Positions 25,397 to 34,524 of a stretch of 64,000 nt of DNA are shown here, piece after piece; the first letter of the stretch is position 1; every line of letters starts with the position of its first letter. A program made the position numbers and the translations under genes. Source of the stretch: JAGNRR01 sp965230665 (GTDB lineage Bacteria > Bacteroidota > Bacteroidia > Chitinophagales > Chitinophagaceae); the NCBI GenBank assembly GCA_965230665.1, contig CBDDLM010000004.1, positions 372,001 through 436,000 of the forward strand. Reading direction: 5' to 3'. The notes beneath the pieces are model-generated. The model saw only the letters and a program-made list of their open reading frames with translations, ran no database searches and was not told the origin of the DNA.

Positions 25397-25438
25397 AAAA
25401 ATGAAAAGGCGACACAGATGTGTCGCCTTTTCATTTTT
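25397..25438 (+). terminator. Strong rho-independent terminator
   Basis: A perfect 20-base-pair stem (25397-25416 with 25419-25438), with GGCGACACA near its tip and flanking A/T tracts that supply the U-run. It begins 16 bases after the T9SS cargo stop. The symmetry would also terminate transcription from the other side. Confidence 0.92.
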
Positions 25439-25440
25439 AT

Positions 25441-25710
25441 CCTATATAGCCCCCCTCTTTTTATAGCGGTAACACTCCAAAAAACCGAGATTTTAATAAT
25501 TGTAATAAAACCAAAAATTGATTGCTGTTTAGATTATACAAGCTTAAATAGTCTAAAACGCATTAAAAGTGCCTAAAATGCTATCTTTTAATCGCTAGAA
25601 GAACCTTTTTACTAAAAAACAAGCCATTTCATAATTATTTATCTATATATTTCCACCCAACCTTTCCTTTCTTAATCTCGTCTTATAGTAGAATTAAGGG
25701 AAATATAGAA
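25441..25710. other. Intergenic region before ECF sigma gene, little seen
   Basis: About 270 bases of AT-rich sequence without a recognisable gene or RNA. The frame of the downstream sigma factor stays open upstream into this region for over 140 bases but contains no ATG. A TATATTTC (25646-25653) is a weak -7 candidate for the sigma gene. Confidence 0.4.
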
Positions 25711-26280
25711 TTGACAGCTATTTTGAGTCAAATAGAAACAACACAGGAAGTATTCATAGAAAACCTGATTCAAGGTTGTATGAATAAAGAACGTTCTGCG
25801 CAGGAACGACTGTATAAGCATTTCTATCCCAAAATGATGAGCATGGTTAAGCGGTATACAAACTATCACCAATATCACTTAGCTGAGGAAATTTTGAACA
25901 ACGGCTTTTTAAAAGTTTTTCAAAAAATTGACTCTTTTGGTCATAAAGGTTCTTTTGAAGGTTGGGTAAGACGGATCATTTATCATTCCATTTTTGATTA
26001 TGTGCGTGCAAATACAAAGTATCGAGAAAAAGTGGTTTTTGAAGAGAAAGAGCAGGCAATACCAGAGCTCGCCGTAGAAAAAATGCAATATGATGATATT
26101 ATGCAATTAATTCAACAACTACCTGAGAATACTCGTGTAGTTTTTAATATGTATATTCTAGAAGGTTTTTCTCATAAAGAGATTAGCCAACAACTAGAAA
26201 TAAGTGAAGGCACATCCAAATGGCATGTACATGAAGGCAGAAAATTATTAAAAAAACAAATAACTAAATTGAACAAATAA
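25711..26280 (+). CDS. ECF RNA polymerase sigma factor
   Basis: A 189-residue sigma-70-family factor. Region 2 (AQERLYKHFYPKMMSMVKRY, then GFLKVFQKIDSFGHKGSFEGWVRRIIYH) and region 4 (LPENTRVVFNMYILEGFSHKEISQQL) are complete. No ATG is available in frame before residue 24. TTG at 25711, or a second TTG four codons later, is the likely start. The following gene, 9 bases away, encodes a membrane protein with a cytoplasmic N-terminus that could act as its regulator. The FecI-like size fits, but no TonB receptor or FecR is nearby. Confidence 0.88.
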   Translation: MTAILSQIETTQEVFIENLIQGCMNKERSAQERLYKHFYPKMMSMVKRYTNYHQYHLAEEILNNGFLKVFQKIDSFGHKGSFEGWVRRIIYHSIFDYVRANTKYREKVVFEEKEQAIPELAVEKMQYDDIMQLIQQLPENTRVVFNMYILEGFSHKEISQQLEISEGTSKWHVHEGRKLLKKQITKLNK

Positions 26281-26289
26281 TTTATTAAA

Positions 26290-28098
26290 ATGAAAAACAA
26301 AATTTCGATAGATGAATTGGTTCGGCAAGGAATTGCTAAAGGCGAAGAACCACACAATCTAGGTGCATGGGCAAACATGGAGCGAATGCTCGATGGTAAA
26401 GATCCATACCAACAAGAAGAGGAAGACTCTAGACGAAAACCTTGGTTGTTTATGCTATTAGGACTCATTGCCTGTAGTACTGCCGTAATTGGTGGATATA
26501 ATTATTTGTCTAATACAAATAACACAACTCAAAATTCAATAAATAAAAATGCAGTTGCTAAAGTTTCGCCAACTACAGACCTTGCTGCATCAGGCATAAT
26601 AGAAGATCATGTAACAACTATTGTAGAGAACTCCCTTACGACTGAGGATCTTAAAAAATCTTCATCGCCATACACGAAAACGACAAAATCAATTGTTGAA
26701 AAAAGTAATTCGTTATTCGATCCCCACAAAGAGGAAACAATAGTCGTAGCAAATCATACTCAAAATATAGCGAAAGAAACTAAACAACTTAGAAATACAA
26801 GTCGCTCAAACATTTCTCAAAAGATTACAAGTCAAACTCAATCAAAAATTGCAAAAGTCTCAACTCTTGATAAGGGCATTGATACAAAAGCCATACAACA
26901 TTCGCTAGAAAGCATAAACAAACAGACAAATCAAACTGAACTCATAGCTAAAACGACAAGTTTACCAATACTTGTTGATTCTAAAGGGCAGCAGGTCGCA
27001 CCAACTATCCAGGAAAAGCATACTGATACAATAAATGCGACCAAGCTTACTTACCGAATTGAACAAGATCGTTTTGGTAATAAGAAGCATGTAGTAGACT
27101 CTTCTAAATTTAAAATAGTTGAGGAGAAAGAACGTGTTGTAGTGAATCCTAGATATGTAGAGCTTACTGCACAACAGGAAGAAGAGGCACAAAGAAGAAC
27201 AGCCATAGCCTCGAATGCAGAATTTATTGCGCCTCCTAAGATAGAACCTATAAGCTCAGAAACCAGTAATGATCATTCAGTTGGTCTTCAGGCTAAAGCC
27301 TCTAGCTCTAAAGAAGCGAAGAGCAAAAAAAGCTTCTTCTCTATGTTTAAAACACTTGCTCAAAAAGTGAATCAGAAAGCTATTCAAATAGCTCATACTC
27401 CTGTTCCAATCTATACCGGAATGTTTGCAGGAGTAAATGCTGCACTTATTAATACCCAACATAATTTTGGTGGGTTCCAAGGAGGATTTACAGCTATGAC
27501 TCCTCTAAGTAGATTATTTTCATTACAAACCGAAGCACGTCTCATGCATAAGAATAATAGTGGATATACCGTACGTGATAATAAAAGCACTATCATTAAT
27601 AAAACCGTAGACAATACAAGCTGGACCCATGGTACGATTTACAATTATGAGATTGACTCTGTAAGTACAGGTTATAATCTTAAGAGCTTTTATACATTAC
27701 AGGTCCCTGTATTATTAAATGCACATATAAAGAAATTCAATGCTTATGGAGGTGTCCATTTAAACTATGGTTTTAGAATGAATACAAGTGCAACTCAAAG
27801 TTCATCTCCATTGTATGTCTCCGATACGGTTACAACGGGAGCTAGTTATGTGGAACGTACCAATACAACTCCTAAGTTCACTCGTGATGATTTTAGTAGC
27901 AGATTAGGACTCGGATATACCATTGGTGGATCTTATAACTTTAATTCGCAACTCTACCTTGACCTTAGAATGAGTAACTTATTTTGGGACAATACTCAGG
28001 GAGCTGCCAAACAAGAAATTTCAGATGTCTTCTTTAAAATACCGAGCTTTCAACTATCGTTAGGATATCGATTCAGAAAGTTTGATAAAGAAAGATAA
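26290..28098 (+). CDS. Membrane-anchored protein with C-terminal outer-membrane-barrel-like domain; possible anti-sigma partner
   Basis: A 602-residue protein. Residues 1-48 are hydrophilic (ISIDELVRQGIAKGEEPHNLG), residues about 50-72 form one membrane helix (PWLFMLLGLIACSTAVIGG), and 73-380 are a low-complexity Ser/Thr/Lys/Gln-rich linker. Residues about 395-602 resemble a small outer-membrane beta-barrel, ending IPSFQLSLGYRFRKF. A similar layout is found downstream of ECF sigma genes in other Bacteroidota. The short cytoplasmic part could bind the sigma factor, but no recognised anti-sigma motif is visible. It is closely coupled to the sigma gene and followed by a terminator. Confidence 0.75.
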   Translation: MKNKISIDELVRQGIAKGEEPHNLGAWANMERMLDGKDPYQQEEEDSRRKPWLFMLLGLIACSTAVIGGYNYLSNTNNTTQNSINKNAVAKVSPTTDLAASGIIEDHVTTIVENSLTTEDLKKSSSPYTKTTKSIVEKSNSLFDPHKEETIVVANHTQNIAKETKQLRNTSRSNISQKITSQTQSKIAKVSTLDKGIDTKAIQHSLESINKQTNQTELIAKTTSLPILVDSKGQQVAPTIQEKHTDTINATKLTYRIEQDRFGNKKHVVDSSKFKIVEEKERVVVNPRYVELTAQQEEEAQRRTAIASNAEFIAPPKIEPISSETSNDHSVGLQAKASSSKEAKSKKSFFSMFKTLAQKVNQKAIQIAHTPVPIYTGMFAGVNAALINTQHNFGGFQGGFTAMTPLSRLFSLQTEARLMHKNNSGYTVRDNKSTIINKTVDNTSWTHGTIYNYEIDSVSTGYNLKSFYTLQVPVLLNAHIKKFNAYGGVHLNYGFRMNTSATQSSSPLYVSDTVTTGASYVERTNTTPKFTRDDFSSRLGLGYTIGGSYNFNSQLYLDLRMSNLFWDNTQGAAKQEISDVFFKIPSFQLSLGYRFRKFDKER

Positions 28099-28127
28099 TA
28101 ACCGCTCTTCAACTCCATATATCCCTA

Positions 28128-28162
28128 AAAAGAGTCATGTTTTGCATGGCTCTTTTGCTTTT
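28128..28162 (+). terminator. Rho-independent terminator after the sigma/barrel operon
   Basis: AAAAGAGTCATG (28128-28139) pairs with CATGGCTCTTTT (28145-28156) with one G-U pair and the loop TTTTG. It is followed by GCTTTT. It lies 29 bases after the stop codon. Confidence 0.85.
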
Positions 28163-28197
28163 AGTTATAAGTAATCTCAAAACATTACTTTTGTCAT

Positions 28198-29310
28198 ATG
28201 GTTCAGAAAAAGCTCCATTCTATAAAAGAAATTAGTTCTTACCTCGAGGAAATTGCTCCTTTGACACTTCAGGAACAATATGACAACTCGGGCTTACTAA
28301 TCGGTAACCCCAACAAGAAAGTATCTAGTGCCTTACTTACCTTAGATTGTACAGAAGAAGTTCTTAAAGAAGCCAAAAAATTAAAGTGTGGCCTTGTTAT
28401 TGCTCACCACCCAATTATCTTCAAAAGTCTAAAACGAATTAATGGAACACATTATGTAGATCGTATTATAACTTATGCAATAAAAAATGATATTGCTATC
28501 TATGCCTGTCATACCAATATAGATAATACAATACAGGGTGTGAACCTACAGATCGCCAAAACTTTGGGGTTAAAAAATATTAGACCTCTTGTTCCTAAAG
28601 AAAAGCAACTTTATAAATTGTATACATATGTACCTAAACAAGCATTAGCTCGTATAAAAAAAGCACTGTTTGGAGCTGGGGCCGGACAAATTGGGAACTA
28701 CGAACATTGCGCCTTTGAAACAGAAGGCATGGGTAGTTTTAAGCCCATAAAAAAAGCCAAGCCAACCATTGGAAAGAAAAATCAGCTAAGCGAGGTGGTA
28801 GAAACTAAAATTGAAGTCCTGCTCCCTAAACATAAAAGGCATCAAGTTGTAAATGCTTTGCTAGAAGCTCATCCTTATGAAGAGGTAGCGTATGAACTCA
28901 TTGAGCTAAAGAACGAGCAGAACGAAATCGGGGCAGGTGCAATTGGAGAACTAGATAACTCATTGATTCACAAATCTTTACTGACTTTGGTTTCGAAAAA
29001 AATGAAAGCGAAAGGAATCCGGTTTACTGCATCTGATAAGAAGTATTACAAGAAAATTGCAATTTGCGGAGGCTCAGGAGCTTTTCTGATCAATTCAGCC
29101 CTAAACGCTAATGCAGATGCCTATATTACTGGAGATATAAAGTATCATGAGTTTTTCGAAGCAGATAAGCGCATGTCCTTGATAGATATCGGACATTATG
29201 AGACAGAACAATACACTCCGCGCCTATTTTATAGCATTCTATCAAAAAAAATGCCTACTTTTGCACTCCATTTATCTAAAATAAATACGAATCCAATAAA
29301 ATACTTCTAA
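28198..29310 (+). CDS. Nif3-like dinuclear metal-centre protein
   Basis: A 370-residue protein of the Nif3/YqfO family, which forms toroidal hexamers with a two-metal site. Metal ligands are visible in IAHHPIIF, the YACHTNID strand and the C-terminal IDIGHYETE. The longer form includes the inserted PII-like domain (YKLYTYVPKQAL, then HRHQVVNALLEAHPYEEVAYE). It may act as a GTP cyclohydrolase I type 2 or a metal-dependent hydrolase; its function is unsettled. A -7 TACTTTTG ends 4 bases before the ATG, so the mRNA may be nearly leaderless. Its stop shares one base with the next ATG. Confidence 0.92.
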   Translation: MVQKKLHSIKEISSYLEEIAPLTLQEQYDNSGLLIGNPNKKVSSALLTLDCTEEVLKEAKKLKCGLVIAHHPIIFKSLKRINGTHYVDRIITYAIKNDIAIYACHTNIDNTIQGVNLQIAKTLGLKNIRPLVPKEKQLYKLYTYVPKQALARIKKALFGAGAGQIGNYEHCAFETEGMGSFKPIKKAKPTIGKKNQLSEVVETKIEVLLPKHKRHQVVNALLEAHPYEEVAYELIELKNEQNEIGAGAIGELDNSLIHKSLLTLVSKKMKAKGIRFTASDKKYYKKIAICGGSGAFLINSALNANADAYITGDIKYHEFFEADKRMSLIDIGHYETEQYTPRLFYSILSKKMPTFALHLSKINTNPIKYF

Positions 29311-30062
29311 TGGCAAGAGTAAGAGAATATAGCATTCAAGAAAGATTAGAGTCTATTATTAAACTTCAGAAGATTGATTCTAAGTTAGACGAAATCAATA
29401 AATTACGCGGTGAACTTCCAATGGAAGTTGAAGATCTGGAAGATGAGATTGCAGGTTATCAAACGCGTATTGACAACGTAAATAATAATATTGCCGAAAT
29501 TGAAGAATATATCAAAGAGCGTAAGCAAAACCAGAAAGATGCGAAGGATGCTTTAAAGAAATATGAGAAGCAACAAAACGACGTTAAAAACAGTCGTGAA
29601 TACGAAGCTATTAATAAGCAAATTGAGGCTAGTGAGCTTGATATTAAAGAGGCCGAAAAAGACGTGAAGATGGCTGCTTCTCAAATAGAAGATCGTGAAG
29701 CTAAAAAAGCAGAGACGGATACTTTAATCGCTGAACGTAATGAAGTATTAAATATTAAGAAAGAAGAACTAAAAAAGATTGTTGCAGAGACTGAAAAAGA
29801 AGAGAAAAGCTTACTAAAAGAGCGAGAAAAAGCTGAACAAGAAGTTTTTCCAAGATTATTGGTATCGTATAATAAGATTAGAGGCAACTTTAGAAACGGA
29901 CTAGCTGTAGTTTCCGTAGAGCGTGATTCCTGTGGTGGTTGTCATAGCGCTATTCCTCCTCAGAGTCAATCAGAAATTAGACTGCGCAAGCGTATGACTA
30001 TCTGCGAGCACTGCGGACGTATTCTTGTAGACGAAGAGTTAACGGAGAGCGTCAGCCTTTAA
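29310..30062 (+). CDS. Coiled-coil protein with C4-type zinc ribbon (DUF164 family)
   Basis: A 250-residue protein: residues about 15-190 form a long, highly charged coiled coil, and the C-terminus has a zinc ribbon with CGGC and CEHC pairs. This matches the DUF164/CT398-like family, found widely beside Nif3 genes and thought to act in nucleic-acid or secretion-related complexes. The start overlaps the Nif3 stop (TAATG), a conserved pairing in Bacteroidota. A good terminator follows the gene. Its biochemical role is unknown. Confidence 0.9.
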   Translation: MARVREYSIQERLESIIKLQKIDSKLDEINKLRGELPMEVEDLEDEIAGYQTRIDNVNNNIAEIEEYIKERKQNQKDAKDALKKYEKQQNDVKNSREYEAINKQIEASELDIKEAEKDVKMAASQIEDREAKKAETDTLIAERNEVLNIKKEELKKIVAETEKEEKSLLKEREKAEQEVFPRLLVSYNKIRGNFRNGLAVVSVERDSCGGCHSAIPPQSQSEIRLRKRMTICEHCGRILVDEELTESVSL

Positions 30063-30088
30063 TTATACTAACAAAAAAATTACATCCT

Positions 30089-30121
30089 AAGCGATGCAGG
30101 AATATCCTGCATCGCTTTTTT
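30089..30121 (+). terminator. Rho-independent terminator after nif3-zinc ribbon operon
   Basis: AAGCGATGCAGG (30089-30100) pairs perfectly with CCTGCATCGCTT (30106-30117) around AATAT, followed by a T tract up to 30121. Textbook shape. Confidence 0.93.
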
Positions 30122-30139
30122 AACTCTATCTTTATCACG

Positions 30140-31615
30140 ATGCGCATTGCACACATCTTAATTCTGCTATGTATAAGCTATACCACCTTTAGTCAAAAGG
30201 CACATTTTACCGTAAGTAAAAACTGTTTACTTGCTTACGAACAGATGATTAGTTTTAGACTGAACGAGGGACGGCAAACGCTTGCTAAAGAAATAAAAAG
30301 AGATCCTTATAACCATCTGATTATTGTACTTCAGAACTATGAAGATTTTATCCGTCTGAGTTTTGCAGATGATCCTGCTCAATACAAACGGAGGAAAATA
30401 TTCAAAGAGAAACGGCTGAACTTCTTAAATAAATCAAACCGAAATTCTCCTTATTATAGGTTGAGTAAAGGAATTATCCATTTGCAGTGGAGCCTGATCC
30501 ATATCAAAAACAAAGAAAACTGGAAAGCAGCAAATGACTTTAGGAAGGCACATCTTTTATTTAAAGAAAACAAAAGACTCTACCCTAACTTCAAAACCAC
30601 AGATATTTTTTATGGTGCACAGAAAACTATTATTGGAACTATACCCAATAGCTATAAATGGATATCCAACTTAATAGGCCTTCGAGGTAATATGAAAGAG
30701 GGCATCTCATTGTTGAAAAATAGTATTCCTAAGCAAAAAGCTTTATTTAGACATGATGCAATCTTTTATTACATCTTCTTGAATGAAATTGTTCTGAATA
30801 ATTCTAAAAAAGCGCTTCGTCTTACCAAGACTTATAATATCGATACCAGAAATAATTACCTATATACATTCATGGCAAGTAACCTTATGCTGAATAACTT
30901 TCAAGCAAAGGAAGTAGTTCCGATTATTCGAAATAGGAATAAAAGTTCAGCATATATGCAACCCATTATTTTTGATTATGCATTAGGATCGGCGTATTTG
31001 CATATGTTGAATTATGATAAAGCAATCCTCTACCTTAAAAGGTATATCAATACAAAAAGCTACTTCTATAAAAAAGATGCAGCCCTAAAGATTGCATATG
31101 CATACTTCCTTTCCAATAGAAACAAAGAGGCCCAACTGTACATGCGTAAAATATCAAAAGTGGGTACAACCATTACCGATATGGACAAACAGGCCATGAA
31201 AACATACAAGCATGGAAATTTTGGGAATAAGAACTTGCTTAAGGCTCGCTTGCTTTTTGATGGAGGCGATTTTGAAAATTGTTTAAAAATACTTGAAAAC
31301 AAGTCTTTACAAGGCTTGTTACCTCAGGTTGAAAATTTGGAGTGGAATTATCGTTTAGCACGAGCTTATGACGAAAGCCGTAAAACAGATCAAGCTATTA
31401 TTTTCTATAAAAAAACGCTTGCTTCGAAAAATTCGAATAACGAATATTACCCAGCTCGTTCTGCACTTCAACTGGCGTTTATATATGAGAAGAGAAATAA
31501 AAAGTCCATTGCCATGCAATACTTCAAGAAAGTACTTGCTTTAGAAGGCCATGAATATAAAAGCTCATTAGATCACAAAGCCAAATCAGGAATGTTGCGA
31601 ATTCAAGGCAAATAG
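30140..31615 (+). CDS. Exported TPR-repeat protein, function unknown
   Basis: A 491-residue protein with a signal peptide (MRIAHILILLCISYTTFSQ) and helical tetratricopeptide-like repeats throughout. Examples are SAYLHMLNYDKAILYLKRY, IAYAYFLSNRNKEAQLYM and the C-terminal LQLAFIYEKRNKKSIAMQYF. TPR arrays mediate protein-protein contacts, so a periplasmic scaffold or assembly role is plausible. It lies 15 bases before recN in the same direction and is probably cotranscribed, though no functional link is evident. Confidence 0.82.
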   Translation: MRIAHILILLCISYTTFSQKAHFTVSKNCLLAYEQMISFRLNEGRQTLAKEIKRDPYNHLIIVLQNYEDFIRLSFADDPAQYKRRKIFKEKRLNFLNKSNRNSPYYRLSKGIIHLQWSLIHIKNKENWKAANDFRKAHLLFKENKRLYPNFKTTDIFYGAQKTIIGTIPNSYKWISNLIGLRGNMKEGISLLKNSIPKQKALFRHDAIFYYIFLNEIVLNNSKKALRLTKTYNIDTRNNYLYTFMASNLMLNNFQAKEVVPIIRNRNKSSAYMQPIIFDYALGSAYLHMLNYDKAILYLKRYINTKSYFYKKDAALKIAYAYFLSNRNKEAQLYMRKISKVGTTITDMDKQAMKTYKHGNFGNKNLLKARLLFDGGDFENCLKILENKSLQGLLPQVENLEWNYRLARAYDESRKTDQAIIFYKKTLASKNSNNEYYPARSALQLAFIYEKRNKKSIAMQYFKKVLALEGHEYKSSLDHKAKSGMLRIQGK

Positions 31616-31630
31616 AATTACTTTTGGCGT

Positions 31631-33289
31631 ATGTTGCTAAGACTGACAGTAAAGAACTTCGCAATTATAGATGAACTCACAATTGATTTTGAAAACAACC
31701 TGAGTGTCATCACTGGTGAAACGGGAGCTGGTAAATCAATTTTACTTGGTGCTCTAGAGTTAATTCTTGGGAAACGAGCAAACCACTCGGTGATTGTCAA
31801 TAAAAATGAAAAATGCTTTGTTGAAGCAGTATTCCAATGCCATAATTCATCTGAGGTTCATGAGCTACTCATTGAGAAGGAGTTTGAAACATACCCTGAG
31901 TTGATTATTAGAAGAGAGATCAGCCCTTCTGGTAGAAGTAGAGCTTTTATCAATGACACACCAGCTAAACTAGAGGATCTCGAAAGTGTTGGCAGCAAGT
32001 TAGTAGACATGCATCGTCAATTTGATAGTTATGAACTACTACAACCGCTCGAACAATTAATGATCATTGATGATTTTCTTCAACTCAATGAAGAACGTTA
32101 TAACTTCTCTACAAGTTTTAATGCACTCCAAGTGGTTCGTAAGGAATTAGAGCTCAAAAAAAGTGAAGCAGCCAGGGCTAAAGCCGAACAGGACTACCTT
32201 GAATTTGCTTTCAACGAAATTGATGATCTACAACTGCAGTCAGGTGAGATTGAGGTCTGGAACGATCAATTGCTTCTTCTTGAGAATGCACAATCCATTA
32301 AAGAGACTTTACTCTTTTCAGTTGATGCTATTAGAAATAACGAACAATCTATTATTGGTGCCTTGCAAGCCGTTACAAAAGAGCTGGGTCAACATAGTAA
32401 TATTCAGAAAGGACTTAATGATATCCATGAACGTCTAAAATCCACTTTAGAAGAATTAAAAGATCTTTCTGCCGAAATTGAGCTTCAGGAAGAACAGATA
32501 TCAACAGATGACGAACAGCTCATCGCCATAGGAGAAAAAGTAGCACAAGCGAATAAGCTACTTATGAAGCATAACGCTCGTGATACCCAAGAACTTATTT
32601 CAATTCGCCAAGACTTTTCGCAAAAGCTTGAAAATTTACAAAATGTAGATGCGACTATTGCAACGCTTAATAAGAGAATAGGCATTCTACATAGTAAATG
32701 CGTACAAGAATCTGAACAGCTCAGCAAGAAACGGATCTCTGGTATAAAACGGTTTACGAAAGGTGTAAACACCATGCTCTCAGATTTAGGTTTTGTTCAA
32801 GCCAAATTTGATATCCAGCACTCTTTTAAAGAAATGAACTCCGTTGGTATCGATGAAATCAGCTTCTTGTTTGATGCCAATAGTACTGGGCAACTTCAAG
32901 AGCTTAGAAAATCAATTTCGGGTGGGGAAATGAGTCGGATCATGCTAATAATTAAATCACTTTTAGCGCATACGACCGACATGCCTTGTATGATTTTTGA
33001 TGAAATTGATACTGGTATTTCGGGAGAAACGGCAATAAAAGTAGGAAAGGTGTTAAAAGCATTAAGCACGCAACATCAAGTGATTAGTATCACGCACTTA
33101 CCTCAGATTGCAGCCCAAGCTAAGCAGCACCTTTATGTTTATAAAGAGCAGCGTAAGAAACAACAATTCACCGCCATTAGAAAGCTTACAACCGATGAAC
33201 GCATAGAGAATATAGCTCAAATGTTAGGTGGAGCAGAGTATAGTACAACATCATTACTTGCCGCTAAAGAATTACTTGGGCATAATTAA
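31631..33289 (+). CDS. recN: DNA repair protein RecN
   Basis: A 552-residue SMC-like ATPase for double-strand-break repair. The N-terminal ATPase half has the Walker A GETGAGKS near residue 30. Two coiled-coil segments flank a short central region, and the C-terminal half carries the ABC signature SGGEMSRIML and Walker B MIFDEIDTGISG, followed by the ITHLPQIAA switch. The length is normal. It acts in the cytoplasm on the nucleoid. Confidence 0.96.
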   Translation: MLLRLTVKNFAIIDELTIDFENNLSVITGETGAGKSILLGALELILGKRANHSVIVNKNEKCFVEAVFQCHNSSEVHELLIEKEFETYPELIIRREISPSGRSRAFINDTPAKLEDLESVGSKLVDMHRQFDSYELLQPLEQLMIIDDFLQLNEERYNFSTSFNALQVVRKELELKKSEAARAKAEQDYLEFAFNEIDDLQLQSGEIEVWNDQLLLLENAQSIKETLLFSVDAIRNNEQSIIGALQAVTKELGQHSNIQKGLNDIHERLKSTLEELKDLSAEIELQEEQISTDDEQLIAIGEKVAQANKLLMKHNARDTQELISIRQDFSQKLENLQNVDATIATLNKRIGILHSKCVQESEQLSKKRISGIKRFTKGVNTMLSDLGFVQAKFDIQHSFKEMNSVGIDEISFLFDANSTGQLQELRKSISGGEMSRIMLIIKSLLAHTTDMPCMIFDEIDTGISGETAIKVGKVLKALSTQHQVISITHLPQIAAQAKQHLYVYKEQRKKQQFTAIRKLTTDERIENIAQMLGGAEYSTTSLLAAKELLGHN

Positions 33290-33353
33290 AACTTCTTAGA
33301 TTTTTACATTCAACTGAATGGCGTATTTTTACCAACCATAAAACTTAATACGT

Positions 33354-34160
33354 ATGGCTGGTTTATTAGCAGGAAAAAGAGGAATCATATTCGGTGCTTT
33401 AGATGAGAAATCTATGGCATGGAAAGTAGCAGAAAAATGCCATGAGCATGGTGCAACATTTACATTATCAAATGCTCCAATAGCATTACGTATGGGTCGT
33501 ATTAACGAACTCGCTGAAAAATGTAACGCTCAAGTTATTGGAGCTGATGCAACAAGTATAGAAGATTTAGAGAAACTGATGGATGAGAGTGTTGAGATTC
33601 TAGGTGGTAAACTAGACTTTGTTTTACATAGTATTGGAATGAGTCCAAATGTTCGTAAAGGAAAAGAATATACAGATACGAATTATGATTTCTTTCAAAA
33701 GACTCTGGATATCTCTGCTTTATCCTTTCACAAAGTGCTTCAAACTGCTATGAAGAAGGATGCTCTTAATGAATGGGCAAGTGTATTAGCGCTATCTTAT
33801 ATTGCGGCACAACGCGTATTTCCGGGCTACAATGATATGGCAGATGCTAAAGCTGTTTTAGAGAGCATAGCCCGTAGTTTTGGGTATCACTATGGTTTCA
33901 AAAAGAAGGTAAGAGTCAATACGATTTCTCAATCTCCTACCCCAACCACAGCTGGAAGCGGCGTTTCGGGGTTTGATGTATTTTTTGATTATGCAGAAAA
34001 TATGTCTCCGCTTGGAAATGCAAGTGCTGATGAATGTGCAGATTTCTGTATTGCGATGTTCAGCGACTTAACAAGAAAAGTTACTATGCAAAACCTCTTT
34101 CATGATGGAGGTTTCTCTTTCACTGGGGTTAGCCAACCTATTGTAGAGAAAATAAGTTAA
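33354..34160 (+). CDS. fabI: Enoyl-ACP reductase (NADH), FabI type
   Basis: A 268-residue enzyme catalysing the last reduction in each fatty-acid elongation cycle. The cofactor region is GIIFGALDEKSMAWKVAEKC. The catalytic dyad Y-x6-K is Y159 and K166 (PGYNDMADAK), with Y149 nearby. The substrate loop SQSPTPTTAGSGVSGF is typical of the Bacteroidota form. The TAA stop lies within TTAA (34157-34160), shared with the convergent A-type carrier gene. A TATTTTTA at 33324-33331 is a weak -7 candidate. Confidence 0.95.
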   Translation: MAGLLAGKRGIIFGALDEKSMAWKVAEKCHEHGATFTLSNAPIALRMGRINELAEKCNAQVIGADATSIEDLEKLMDESVEILGGKLDFVLHSIGMSPNVRKGKEYTDTNYDFFQKTLDISALSFHKVLQTAMKKDALNEWASVLALSYIAAQRVFPGYNDMADAKAVLESIARSFGYHYGFKKKVRVNTISQSPTPTTAGSGVSGFDVFFDYAENMSPLGNASADECADFCIAMFSDLTRKVTMQNLFHDGGFSFTGVSQPIVEKIS

Positions 34161-34504
34161 ACTGCAAAACTTGTTCCACAACCGCAAGATTCACTTGCAT
34201 TCGGATTCGTAAAGGTAAACCCTCTTGAGTTTAAACCACCTTGGAAGTCTATCTCTACATTAGCTAGATATAACTCATGAGAGGCTTCCATTACCATTTC
34301 TAAACCATTGTTTAGTAGGAAGGTCTTGTCCTTTTCCGTTTTAGTATCATACTCCAAAACATAGGTCAAACCGCTACATCCTCCTCCTTTTACCCCTACT
34401 CTTAAAAACGGTTTACCTTCAGGCTGCTCAACTTGTAAGCGTAATAATTCGTCAAGTGCTCCCTGTGTAAACTTTACTGGTAATTCTTGTTTTGTTTCCG
34501 TCAT
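34157..34504 (-). CDS. A-type iron-sulfur carrier (IscA/SufA/ErpA family)
   Basis: A protein of about 115 residues with the three conserved cysteines C-x(n)-C-G-C (KGGGCSGLTY and ESCGCGTSF), which hold and transfer Fe-S clusters to target enzymes. The reading frame extends to 34516, but the perfect -7 element TATATTTG (34521-34514) lies over that ATG. Translation therefore more likely starts at the tandem ATGs at 34507/34504, near or at the 5' end of the mRNA. It may serve IspH and the ferredoxin encoded elsewhere in this window. It is convergent with fabI. Confidence 0.92.
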   Translation of the reverse strand: MTETKQELPVKFTQGALDELLRLQVEQPEGKPFLRVGVKGGGCSGLTYVLEYDTKTEKDKTFLLNNGLEMVMEASHELYLANVEIDFQGGLNSRGFTFTNPNASESCGCGTSFAV

Positions 34505-34513
34505 CATAAAATA

Positions 34514-34521
34514 CAAATATA
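34514..34521 (-). promoter_or_regulatory. -7 promoter element of the A-type carrier gene (possible leaderless mRNA)
   Basis: TATATTTG on the minus strand, a perfect TAnnTTTG match. With initiation about 7 bases downstream, transcription would start at or beside the ATGs at 34507/34504, leaving no 5' leader. Confidence 0.55.
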
Positions 34522-34524
34522 CTG

